Shown here: one piece after another, positions 11,968-23,167 of the stretch | Position numbering within the stretch: position 1 is the stretch's first letter | How the letters are laid out: each line of letters begins with the position of its first letter | Assembly (NCBI GenBank): GCA_027919835.1 | Contig: JANVFP010000001.1 | Location: 310,001 to 374,000 of the forward strand | Length of the DNA stretch: 64,000 nt | Direction: 5' to 3' | DNA from: Lentinula raphanica | Lineage: Eukaryota; Basidiomycota; Agaricomycetes; Agaricales; Omphalotaceae | Made by a program: the position numbers and the translations under genes | The notes under the pieces: generated by a model | Seen by the model: only the letters and a program-made list of their open reading frames with translations | Databases searched by the model: none | What the model was told of the DNA's origin: nothing

Positions 11968-12965
11968 ATGGCATCTAATGACTCTCTGTTACCCAATCCT
12001 TCATGGCCATCTCTGTATAACCCTCGCTCAGAACTCTTCGACATAGAACACCACGATCCTATCCAACCTGGAGGTTTCTATCTTCTCAATCCACAAGGTG
12101 CTCTCTCGCCCAACGCTTCGACTATTGACCGTCATTGAGATTGAAAACACTCCACAGATGTCTTCCGATTCACACTATACTGGACACTAGTATTCTACAT
12201 CCCCGTCTTCGTCGTCTTTGGCTCGTACGCGTTCTTCAATCTCACCTTTCCACCGTCGAACACGCACAGTAAAGCGCTGAAGGCTCTTGAAGATTTCCAT
12301 AGCGAGGAGAGGGAGGGCAGCCATGGAGGAGTAGACAACGAGTCGGAAGAAGACGTTGGAGAGGGCGAAACATACCCAATGTCTCCTGTGTCTTCTTACC
12401 TCCGACCTGAATCGAATCTTCGTCGCAACACACAGAGTGGGTACTACGACACGATACGTTCAGAAATTACCGCTACAAGCACTACGCCGCTTTCACCGTT
12501 CCTACAAAGCCCTACATCTGCTACACCGAACCAGCCCTTTCTCGGCGTATCTTCAGCGCACGGTTATCCTCCTCCTCCTTCTACGCATTCCCCAACGATC
12601 ACTCAAAGAGCCCGAAACGGCGGACCTAGTGCCTCCCAGAATCACAAGAATCGCGAATCACACAAGTCCAAAAACGCCTGTCGTTCACGATTAACCTTCG
12701 CTCTCCTCGTTTTCTTTGGCTTCCTCCTGCTTTCCCTCATCGGAGCCGTCGTATCGTCCGCTATAGTGGGTTATATCTTGACGGCGTTGTATAAAGCAGG
12801 AGATTTCTATATGAGTACTTGGGTACCGTTTTTGTGGGCGGCGATCAGTGTTATGGTTGGGATGTTGAAGTGAGTTTTCGTTATTCCGTTATTGGGCGAG
12901 GACGATGAATACTCATTATGGTTCGTATACATAGTGTATGGCCGTCTATAATCGATCTGATATGA
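11968..12965 (+). CDS. TMEM170-like membrane protein
   Basis: Three exons: 11,968-12,097, 12,158-12,869 and 12,935-12,965. The protein begins [18 protein letters not shown]. It has a first membrane helix after the conserved [19 protein letters not shown] segment, a long hydrophilic loop (about 130 residues, Ser/Pro-rich, longer than in animals), then two close helices ([21 protein letters not shown] and [14 protein letters not shown]). The last small exon supplies the conserved WPSIIDLI tail; without that intron the frame would stop after GMLK, so the GTGAGT donor at 12,870 is well supported. This is the fungal form of the transmembrane protein 170 family, linked in animals to ER and nuclear envelope shape. 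Family call from motif order; role inferred from the family. Confidence 0.82.
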
Positions 12966-13252
12966 ATAGTGGATCTGTTAATCATGGTGTATGATATGAG
13001 CTACATATATGGATTCTTTCCAAATGCGATCCGTTATTGAATCCAGATCCATAAACTTCCACTCTGCGTGCCACGCAGCACGGGACTGAGGATTCTTGCA
13101 GTGCTCGCTCACAGGGGCAGAAACTAGAGAACCATTGCTTATCGGCTGTATGATGGACCTTTTTGCCGGGACCTATCTTCCCAACTCTGAATTGCATTTC
13201 CCAGCCGTCTCAGTTCTCACAATTCTCTCGAGGACCATCTCTCTCTCTCTCG

Positions 13253-15281
13253 ATGTCTTCCTCTACACAAAACCTCCCAGACCTCTACGAAGCGGGTATC
13301 ACCGAACTCCAAGCAGGCCTCGATGCGGGATGGTTCACCAGCGTTGACCTCGTCACTGTGCGTGCATCCACAATCGTTTTCAGTTCTGAATCTCCACATA
13401 ACATACGAGCTAATTCCTGGCTGGCAGGCCTATCTTTCTCGAATCGAAGAAGTCAACCTCCAAGGTCCGGAACTCAGAGCCGTTTTGGAAATCAGCCCGA
13501 TCGCACTGGACGTAGCGGCGAAGCTGGACGAGGAGAGACGGGTGAGTGGAAGACGGACGATGATGCATGGTATTCCGGTGCTTCTCAAGGTCAGGCTTGT
13601 TTGAAGTTATTCCTCTCATGTTCTTATCTACATACTATTTCAGGATAATATAGCGACAGAACATTCGGAAGGTAAAGCCTCCCAAGGGAATATGCAAATG
13701 TGAAGATCAATCTGATTGTACCACTATCAAGGCCTCAATACGACCGCCGGTTCGCATGCCTTGTTCAAGTCGGTAGTCCCAGACGACGCAGGAGTAGTGA
13801 AACGCCTTCGACAGGCCGGTGCTATCATTCTCGGTACGCTCCTTCTTCATCCTCTACCCGCTCTGCCCCCACCCGTCCTTCATTGTTCACATTCAACTAA
13901 ACCTCTTCTCCTCCTTTATCCTCCCTATGTCCTCTCACAATCAGGCAAAACCAACATGTCCGAATTCGCCTATTTCCGCGGCAAAATCCCAAGTGGCTGG
14001 TCCGGACGCGGTGGGCAGTGTAAGAGCGCGTATCATCCCCACGGATCCCCGAGTGGATCTTCCTCGGGTTCCGGCGTCGCGGCTTCGGTGGGCCTGGCGA
14101 CAGTGACGATTGGGACAGAGACGGATGGGAGCATTGCGTCGCCTAGTTCGAGTAATAATGTCGTTGGTGTTAAGCCTACGGTGGGGCTTACGTCTAGAGC
14201 GGGAGGTACGTTTCTAATTTCATCAGTGGGATGAATACAAGGACGGGACGTGGTGATTCATGATCGTTTTAACTTTTGGGCTTTGCCAGTTATTCCTATC
14301 ACTGCCGCTCAAGATACCGTCGGCCCAATGACCCGCTCTGTCGAAGACGCCGCTATCGTGCTCTCCATTATCGCAGGCGAAGACCCAAACGACCGACGGA
14401 CACTCTCCCAACCTCGTCCTGTACCGGATTACCCCAAAGCCCTCGACACCAACGCTCTCCGTGGAAAACGCATCGGGGTCCCTCGGTCCAGTATACCCTC
14501 CAGCACTGACAACGACAACGACAACGACAACGCCCTCCCCGAATCCATACACACCACCTTCAACGAATCCCTCCAAATCATGCAATCCCTCGGCGCGACC
14601 ATCGTCGATCCAGCGAACTTACCCTTCGCAGAGGAGATCAAGTCTCTCGACCACCTCGTGCTCTACGTCGATTTCAAGATCGAGCTGAACGAGTACCTAG
14701 GTGCCTTAAAAGACGTCCCAATGGGAGTCCGTACGCTTGCGGATGTGATTCAGTTTAACAACGATCATGCGGATTGGGAGCTTCCGGAGGGGTATAGTGA
14801 AGTGAGTTGATTCAGAGCGAAGCGACGGAGGGGAGGAACGAGGCGTACGGGAGGGCTCTTGCGCGGAATGTGGAGCTGGGTGCGACGAGGGGGATTGATG
14901 CGGTGTTGAAGGAGTATGGGTTAGATGCGTTGGTGCTGCCGGCGAAGGGGACACATACGCCGGCTGCTATTGCGGGGTATCCGACTGTTACGGGTAAGAT
15001 TTTGTCATTTGATCATCGACATTTCTTGGCTATACTTAAGTAACTTTACCTTCGCAGTCCCATTAGGATTCTTCCCCGAAGACGAACCCATCAAATACGA
15101 CGGTTCGAACGTCGCGTATCCTGCACCTGGGATGCCGTTCGGGTTGACGTTTGTCGGGACGGCGTTTGATGAGTATGCGTTGATTGGGATGGCGTATGCT
15201 TTTGAGCAAGCGACGAAGGTGAGGACGAGCAGGAAGGCGATTGAGGGTGCAGTGCCGACGACGCAGTTGAAGTTGAAATAG
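13253..15281 (+). CDS. Amidase signature enzyme, with one frame break
   Basis: A fungal amidase (hydrolysis of a carboxamide to acid and ammonia) starting MSSSTQNLPDLYEAGITEL. Exons carry the Ser-cisSer-Lys machinery: Lys in GIPVLLKDNIAT, the Gly/Ser loop GSPSGSSSGSGV, and the nucleophile region TIGTETDGSIASPS. It ends VPTTQLKLK. Introns are short GT-AG and preserve frame, except at about 14,803-14,817, where the segment ending LPEGYSE must continue as QSEATEGRNEAYG in another frame. Either one base is missing, or the 14 nt GTGAGTTGATTCAG act as a very short intron. Comparison with relatives, which keep several residues here, favours a one-base deletion (real or assembly error). Everything downstream is well conserved, so any loss of function is recent. 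A Ser-Thr-Asp-Asn repeat (DNDNDNDN) lies in a surface loop. Confidence 0.85.
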
Positions 15282-15289
15282 TAGGAGCT

Positions 15290-15715
15290 GTTGTCGATGA
15301 TCATTTATGGTGATTGATAAATCGATGAATATTTGTCGTTTACATCCTTCGTCACAGGCATTGGTTGACCAATTCACGTAGGACTCGGAGTCTACTCTCA
15401 GGATTTCTTGATGTGTCTTTGGTAGCTGTCCTGACTCCTCATCATCGTCACCGACCTTCTCGACCAAGTGATCATCATCCTGTAACATCGTAATCACTAA
15501 TCGCACTACAAAAACCTTCATCGCAAAACCCGGTCTTGATCCACCGGTGAATCTTTCCGACCAACTTTCAGCTACGAGAGAAGTATCGTCCGGGAACATT
15601 CTGGATTCAAGATACAGATTCAGAAGCTGTTATCTCGTCATGAGCTATTCGCTCGATTCACAACAAAGCGCATCTCGCTGGAAACCTAGCGATAAGCGAG
15701 GACGTTGAACGTTAC
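15290..15715. other. Intergenic, no gene recognised
   Basis: Downstream of the amidase. No conserved coding segment seen on either strand. Confidence 0.35.
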
Positions 15716-15719
15716 GGAT

Positions 15720-15990
15720 ATTACTCAGAACTGAGAATTCAGAACGTTCGAGAAACCACGTTGATACTCCTATGTAGGCGACGGGAGTGTACATCGATAC
15801 GACCAAAACAAGTAAGAGTAACTTTCAGACAACGACCCATCTGGAAGCCTACGAAGATCATCAGAGCTCGGAAAGGACTGGGATGAACGAAGAAGGATTT
15901 ACCAATCCGTACCCAGACCATGAACACCTGATCGCCTACCGTATAGCCATTACAATTATCTATCAACACCAACACTGAAAACATAACCAC
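15720..15990 (-). repeat. Diverged copy of the secreted-array 3' flank
   Basis: This stretch matches the non-coding 3' flank found beside the genes at 26,922, 28,943 and 33,486. Shared words in the same order include GATACTCCT, ACATCGATAC (ACATTGATAC there), AAGTAAGAGTA/GAGTAAGAATA, and GAAGCCTACGAAGA followed by CAGAGCT. I judge it roughly 70% alike by eye. It lies downstream of the secreted micro-exon gene at 16,260-17,857 (minus), suggesting that gene and the 27-35 kb array descend from one ancestor. Confidence 0.55.
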
Positions 15991-16259
15991 CAGGCTCCAG
16001 CGTGCCCGCCATCTGCATCAGTGGAGAAGCCTAGAAGTTTACAGCGCTCTTGGTGTGCTTCGGTAGCTAAACGTTGGATGCACTCACGTCATGACGAGGA
16101 TGGACAGGGATGGACCCTAGTACTGCCACCCCTGGCCCGGCCGAATCAAGTGCTTACTGTTGGGATGGCCTGTCGGATGAGGTGCAAAGACGAAACTTGA
16201 AGTCAACATATCCTGGTCTACGAGAATTCAAGCAGACGATACTCACAGACCGACATCAA

Positions 16260-17857
16260 TCATTTGGGGTTGGTATTTCTTCGTGGCTATTGTCAGTGTG
16301 GGTCGATTGAGTTTTTATAATCGGAGCTTGCAAGCAAGAAAACTGATGCTAGGTACTCACGACATCGGTGTCACTGACTCGTTTTTTCTAGATGTCATAC
16401 AATAACAGTGGTCAAAAGGTATTCGCTTTCCCAGCTGTGCTGATCACTTACATCTTTCGAACCTGAAGATGAGATTGACTGGCCTGACGGTACAACCTTG
16501 GGTCTGGTTCGGTTCTAGCAGCGAGAATCAATTCGATTGTTTCAATGGAAGTTCGCTCAGGATTGGAGGAAGTAATTACTCACCACATTATTATCAGTGC
16601 TGAGAGTATCACGCCCGGTGCTGCCAGTGGAGATATCACGAGAGTTACTGGTGCCTGTGCCACTAGTACGAGGAGGGGGGTTGATGCTGTCGTGAGGGCC
16701 AACATCACGACCACGATCGGCGCCGCCAGCCTTGACAATCTAGATGTAATACAGTGGTCACATTCCGTTGAGTTGCTCAGTGGTACTAGTAGCACGTACG
16801 GGTTTATCAAAGTTGTCTTCGAGCTCAACCTGTCAAAAAGGTCAGTCAATGTTGGTCCGACAAAACAGTAGGTTACCTACATTATTGGTGACAGTTCGAC
16901 TCTGGCTTGTCTAACTCCCCAATGTGAGTCCAGAATATTCTCTAGTTCAGCTGGGTCCACGACAATTTGTACCAAGTTGCTCACCGCTCCGTAGACATTG
17001 GTCATGATTTGTGTCTGGAAGGGTTTGAGAGGTCAGACATGGCCCTTTGTGGGGGATTTGATCAAGAAGAGGATATATACCGTGGCGTGATTATTGGAAA
17101 TGTCCATCTGTTGGCAATCGCTGTTCCGGAGCGACAAAACGTCAAGCAGAACGTTATGTATGTGGGACGGATGAGTACTCACATCAGCGCCGACCGCCAT
17201 AGGATACAAATGATTAAAGTATGTTGAAGGCGCTAAGAGTACGTACCGACTTGACTGGGGTACCGGCCTAGGGGAAGGTCAATATTATTGCCTAGTTCAA
17301 GATCAAAGTCGGTAAGTGAAACTATTCTCACCTTTGCCACGAAGTTTGTCATGGTTTGTGACTAGACCGGGGGTTCATGGGTCATTCATGAAAAAAATGA
17401 GATATGTACTACATACATCGCCCGCGGTGTTATTAGAGATGGTCATGATCTATCCAGGATGCAAAAACCAATCAGGTTGTGTCAATGGGGGGTTGCTTTG
17501 CTTATAACAGGAACTATTCACCGGGCCAAGATAACTGACGCTGTTGGGTGCCCGAGGCTAGATGAAACGCGAAGATCAACTTACACGCCAGATTTTTTAG
17601 AAGAGAATCAAATACTCGCCGAGTCATCGTTGGTGTTACCACCATGGTCTTCGGGCACAACCTAGAAGAGACACAGCAATTAAACTATATATCTGTCCTG
17701 GAAAACAAGCGATAGCAAGTACTCGATCTGCTCCGTGGGGGAGTCTGGATAGAGGCTTCCAGCGGGGTAGGGTAGGAAGCAGCATACTCACAGGCAAAGC
17801 GGACACAGCATACGCGAGAGATGAACACAGGACTAGATATGTAATGTCGAGACGCAT
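16260..17857 (-). CDS. Secreted protein built from micro-exons
   Basis: The first exon (17,857-17,792) encodes the signal peptide MRLDITYLVLCSSLAYAVSALP. It is followed by many tiny, mostly phase-0 exons: VVPEDHGGNTNDDS (17,661-17,620; apparent GC donor), IMTISNNTAGD, SQTMTNFVAK, AGTPVKS, MDISNNHAT, TQIMTNVYGA, VELEDNFDKP, then a larger exon beginning IVKAGGADRGRDVGP, and a tail ending PRRNTNPK with a stop at 16,260-16,262. Exons 3-4 and 6-7 look like a duplicated pair (xISNN... then xQxMTN...). I recognise no known domain. The signal peptide style and the 3' flank relate it to the array at 27-35 kb. Exon borders in the middle are hand-fitted and some may be wrong; the existence of a secreted, many-exon gene is better supported than its exact protein. 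Confidence 0.5.
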
Positions 17858-17869
17858 TTTCAACACTAA

Positions 17870-19770
17870 GCAATTGTTTACAACTGTTGTGGTGATCAGC
17901 GAGAAACTTGAAAGTTGTGGAGGATGAAGTGATCAGCATACAATAGATCGCCAGTTGTAGTTCAGAATCACTAAGGAAGAAAGTTCGACAGTGAGCATTT
18001 AGACGATAATCATGCCAGAGTTGACGACGTACGATAGATGATGAGCAGGCAGTCTTTTGTAAGGAGCAAGCGATATGTTGTTGATGATGAAGTAAAGTTG
18101 AGGACAACGAAAACGTGGAAATTCCAGCGACTCCTTAGACCAGCGAAGAAGTCGATTTCTCGAAAAGACGATGGGGAGGAAGAGAAGAGTTTGCTGATTA
18201 TGTATGAAATTTAGGTAGGCCGGGCTGTTTCCAGCTGTTCCCTTGCGAGACGGCATCTTTGGACCCTTGTTTCATTCCTTGCGTGAATTTTTCATCCAAT
18301 CTTGTTCCACATGAATAACCAGCTTCCTAGTAGCCGATATCGATGGCCCAACTGATCGTGAGCATGTGGGTCTGTGATTTGGGGAGGGGTGAAACCAGTT
18401 GGGTCCGCGCGGGTTGAGCGAATTGCGGGTGATGGACTGTTGTGGATCGCAATTGGTTCAGCAAATAGAGGCAAATAGATGCGCGTACCCAGGCGTACCC
18501 TTGCCCTTGCATATGGAAGTGGCACAGCAAGACGAGGAGAGGAATTCATTGGCACAAGCGAAGGCTGGGCGAAGAACATCGATAAGTGACAGCGATAGGA
18601 GACGATAGGCTCTAGTTTGGCCCCGCCGAGCAGAAAGTCCTTAGTCAAGCTCTCTTAAGATCGCCATGATACAACGTATGTATCTGTTGCAAATTGTCGT
18701 TCGTATCTGGCATTGGACTTTGTCGGCAGATGGAGTAAACTCTAGACAGACCAGACTGCGAGATGGGGGTTCAGAAGCTGTAAAATCATCATATGGTCAT
18801 TTCAAAAACACCTTACAAGTTAAGAGCGCATTAGCAAGCGCAAGTTCATATTTTGCTGATGAGATTCTGGCGATTGACTCGCAGAAACGATGTGGCTCGA
18901 GCGATGAGCACGCTGTTGAATGTGGCGGCCAATCAACGGTCCCGGCTGTTCCCGGCCGGTAAACCGACGGCTTGAGCTTGAACGGTTACACTGGTTGAAC
19001 ATCTCTTTGATATCATCTTACCGTTACATCCGCCGCCAATGCTTCCTGATGGTGGACGCATAGAAGGAAAGATGCTCCAAGAGCTTCAATAGCCTGAGTA
19101 GAGAAGAGTTGTCTGCTCTTCGAGCTGCTTGACGGTCAGAGGTGAGTGACGTGTCTTCTTCAACGCTTTCAAATGCTTGACTCTTATCGAAAGATAGAAA
19201 GAAACCGCTCATCTGAGCGATTATGTATGGGGATATCCTCTGTATGTTTCAAGAAAAGTTTCTCCTTGCAAGATATGAACCAAATTTGACCTTGTGCCTA
19301 TTGCGAGCTATTGCGTGAAAGATTGAAAGAAGATTAGTAGCTGACGCCCGCATTCGGAACATTCAATCATGGAGCTCACCATCTGGACTTGAGGCTAGGG
19401 AGAAGTGATGTTTTCGCGGAGATAAGCTCAAGGGAAAAGTGGATCCAGCACCAGCACCACTTCTGCTCTCGAAGTTATGCGCTACCTTCCACCCGGAGAT
19501 GATGATTCCGAGTGAGGATCTCCCGAGGCGCTTCAATTTCTCGAGCTATCTTCATTTGTTGGTCGACTTCTTCATCGATTCATCATTCGCAATGTTCCTC
19601 GCAGAATCTGTTCGCTCTGTCGAAGTATTCCTCACCTTACTGCGTTTGCTCCTCTGTGTAACTCCGCCAGACCGTATCAGCTCCTATGACCTGCGATGAA
19701 TTCCAGAGCTGTTTAAAACCCAGGTTCGCTCAACACTAGCTCTCAGAGCCACCTCCTACCCCTCTCATAC
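17870..19770. other. Long intergenic region, no gene supported
   Basis: Holds the upstream region of the minus-strand secreted gene and of the plus-strand AA14-like gene. Around 18,120-18,180 some text (CTTAGACCAGCGAAGAAGTC) weakly resembles the conserved upstream flank of the 27-35 kb array (CTTTGACCAGCAGAGAAGTC). Nothing else is supported. Confidence 0.4.
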
Positions 19771-19771
19771 C

Positions 19772-21598
19772 ATGCGTTCTCTCCTAATGGCTTTGCTCGT
19801 ATTCCTGCCTGCAGCTGTCCATGCTCATATCGCCCCATTCACGAAGGGGATGTGGTGCCTCAATGTAAGTTGATATCCAACCTCCTGTTACCCCTCGCCA
19901 TCTTAACCCCCCTTGCCAATTCGCTCAGGGATCTACTGGGAACAACTTTAACTCCGATGACCCTGTGCTTCCATTGTATCAGCTCGAGTTCGATCAGTGG
20001 TGGAGTAAGCCTAGTTCCTCCAGCATCTGGAAGTGTCTTCGAGCTCACGTCAATCTTGTTGATATAAGTGCACGCCGTCAATGGTGTAGGTCTTCTCCTC
20101 CTTGCTCTCTCCCTCGGTGTTTCGAATGACCATTGACATCGCAGTGTGACAAACGTCCTCCAAACCCGGGAGATTTCCTCGAATTGTGAGCATGCGTGCT
20201 ACGTCACATCGCTGATATCGTCTTGACCCGGTTTAAACGCCAGACCCTCTGGAAACTCTGTCGTTCTTGAGCTTGGGTCCAATCAAGCGTTCACGACGCT
20301 GTCTTACGGTGGTAGATTCACGAGCGATTGGCCCAACGGTCAGGAATATCCGGACAATAACGTATGGAGACCCTTTCCTTTTCAAGCTCAAAACTAAATA
20401 ATAGTTCTCATGAAATCTACAGAGTAACCCATCTTGCATCACCTCTCCGAACTGTTCGTGTGGTCTCCCCCTGTCAATCCCATCTGTCTTTCTTTACTCA
20501 AGGGAACACCAGTGCACACGCAGAATCAATCGATGGCCGCGGGGACTGCACTTGCCATATCGTACAATGTAAGACCTCCGAGTGCGACTCGGAACCGAAT
20601 GTTGCAACGTCGAATGCTGATGATGATCTGCCATTGCCCCTGGTCCTGGTCCTATAGTCTGATATAACCAAGGTCACGCCTGAAAACCTGGTCGTCATCA
20701 GTGTTGCGTACAAGTGCGGATCCAAAAAAATCGTCTATCAAGCTCTGACGAACTGTACCTTCATCTAGCACTCCATTCAAACGCTTAGCCACGTATGATA
20801 TACCTGATGGCTTACCTCCGTGTCCCGAAGGGGGATGTATCTGTGGTGTAAGTGTTGTTACCAGATCTCGTCCTGATGACACTTCATGCTCACTGGATCA
20901 CTTAGTGGGGCTGGGTACGCTCATCATCTTCCTGATCCTCGCTGCGATGAATCTAAGACCCGCGGAATTTGGGCAACTGTAGATTCCAAACGGGTATATA
21001 GTCCCCAACGCGATTGTCCATTCACTACCTTTACTAACAGCGTTTGGCACCAGATGTGGCGAACCGAACATGTACTTCTCCGGTAGCAGATGCCAGGTGA
21101 CTGGCAACACCGATAAGAGCAAGTCTCTTGGAGTACCCAGACCTCCTGTGTGGTGCGAAGGCAACTCAACCGCGTGCGTCAAAGGTCCAAAGCAGATGCT
21201 GTTTTGGCATCAAGCGAGCGGGAATAACATCGAGGTATCGGGGTTTGATCTGTCTGGAGAGGCGAAGAGTCCGGCGTATAATGCGAAATGTGGTTTCGCA
21301 GATGGTGAGTGATTAGACATGTGCATGAAACTTATCGCCACTGACGATTGAGCTCTGCTCACGGTATATGTAGGTGCACAGAATGATATCTTCGATGATT
21401 CGAGGCAAGCATTTTGGTCTACTCCTCTCAATGTTCTTGCGGAATTCATCGTATTCTCAATTCCCTAGTGTTTCCAAGTCAGGTATGGTCGAAAGGTCTG
21501 TTGATACGAGAGATAATCTCGAACGTACTACTGTCCTTGTCGAACCGAATATCAAGCGTCGACATCGACGCCGGGCTCGAAGGAATCTAGGTTTCTGA
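19772..21598 (+). CDS. AA14-like copper lytic polysaccharide monooxygenase, copy 1
   Basis: Fourteen exons encode a secreted AA14-like LPMO; characterised family members oxidise xylan coating cellulose. The signal peptide [18 protein letters not shown] is followed directly by [13 protein letters not shown], placing a histidine at the mature N terminus as copper-brace enzymes need. Further landmarks: [27 protein letters not shown], a second likely copper histidine in [15 protein letters not shown], the Cys-rich [18 protein letters not shown], and [15 protein letters not shown]. Exons 10 and 11 are only 9 nt (20,906-20,914, WGW) and 11 nt (20,983-20,993). The tail after NDIFDDS needs a GC-AG intron (21,405-21,468) to reach the basic C terminus ending [13 protein letters not shown]; without it the protein stops early. 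Unlike copy 2 it lacks a Ser/Thr-rich linker. Substrate and activity are inferred from the family. Confidence 0.8.
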
Positions 21599-21609
21599 AC
21601 GACGAATGA

Positions 21610-23160
21610 GCAAGAAGCAGTGTAACAAATCAAATATTTTTTCTAGATGTATCGGTGCCATCTTATCTTTTCTCTGCGATATCTTGTACTCTCATTGATA
21701 TTTAGCGCTATGTGCTGTATGCATTGTATTCATTATTTTGCATCCCAGTACTTCCCGCTTCTCGTCGCTCGAAACGAAGGCAAGAGCTTCGGTCCGGTCA
21801 ACCCGAAGGGCTTCTTCGAAGTCCGGTCAAAGCAACCGTTACGAAGCTTGAAATGGTAACAGTACCACTCGTATTCAAGACTCAGTGCTATATATGGGGT
21901 AACGCTTGATTTCTCTGTCTGCAAGATGATGTTCAATCGATGGCAGCTCAGCTTTGGGACTCTTAGCTTGTTGTGCGATCCATCTATTACTCGTTCCCTT
22001 TCGAATTTGCAGCTTAATCCACGGTGAACCTGCCTCAAGCACCCGATCGCTCCTTCTGACAACATTAAGCTCAAGCTCAAGCTTCATCCTGTTTCCGAAT
22101 CGAATTCCACCCTCCACGATTGGTTGTGAAACCCTGACAACACCAGCTCACCCTGCGACTACTAGGCGGAGCCTTGGTGAGCTACTCAATCAGAGGCTGT
22201 CTGGCTGAGCCTGGAGCTTACCGACTATGCTGATTACGGCGGTACAATGATACACGCAGAGCCCAAGAGTCTTGCTGCAATACATCCTGCCCACGAATGG
22301 GACAGCAACGTCAACTTCGAATTGTACGAACCATACATACCACCATTGAAGTTGGTCTTGGGCACGGCTAGTTTTCACCTTCACCGGCGACTCGAATGTT
22401 CCTAGAGCTTCCTAGAGTTACTGAACGCCAAGTGATGCTCCCGAGCTCTATACCAAAAGTTTGAACATCTGTCGCACAAATACAATCAAAGCGACCTCTA
22501 AGGCAGTGTTCAGGAGTGTCAATCTCACCAATCAAAAATGACCAGATATCTCCCGAAATACCTTAAGACCTCTTAAGACCTCAGCTGGTCAGAGCTGACC
22601 TTAATTACCAGTGCAAATCGCGCAAGAGGATCACAAAAGCCCTCGAAAGGGTATAAGTATTCTACCACCATCATTCTCTTCCGGGGCTATGATTTCTATA
22701 TACAGTTAGTTGTCAGCACTGCGTCGGGTTTCAATGGCCGTTTCATTCATCGGATATCAGCGGATATCCCCTTGGGCGGATGGCCTGAAGGCTGTTGGAA
22801 GCAAACTTTTGGTAAAAAGGAAACGGAGAAGGATAGAGAGCAAGAGACTCAGAGAACAAGCTAGAAATGGTCCTCCTCTGCTGAGCCAAATCTGCTCCAA
22901 AGGTCGCTATGACAATCTCTGCGTTCGAGAAGCTAGCTTAGCTAAGCCCATCAAGGACTGAATTAGTGTGCGCTATAAAATCAACCGCCCATCAAAATTT
23001 GAAAATTATATTTACCCGTTGGATCGTTCCTCTTCCTCGTCCTGCTCCTGCTTCCCCCCCTTCGCGCCTTCCGAAACTCCTTATAACACTCGGAGGCAGT
23101 ACACACTCGTTTACTAAAAAAACTCCCAACTCTTCACCACCCAGCCCTCTCTTTCCAGAC
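21610..23160. other. Intergenic between the AA14-like genes
   Basis: No coding region recognised. Short AT-rich and pyrimidine-rich stretches precede copy 2 (about 23,030-23,160), consistent with a fungal core promoter. Confidence 0.35.
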
Positions 23161-23167
23161 ACCAACA

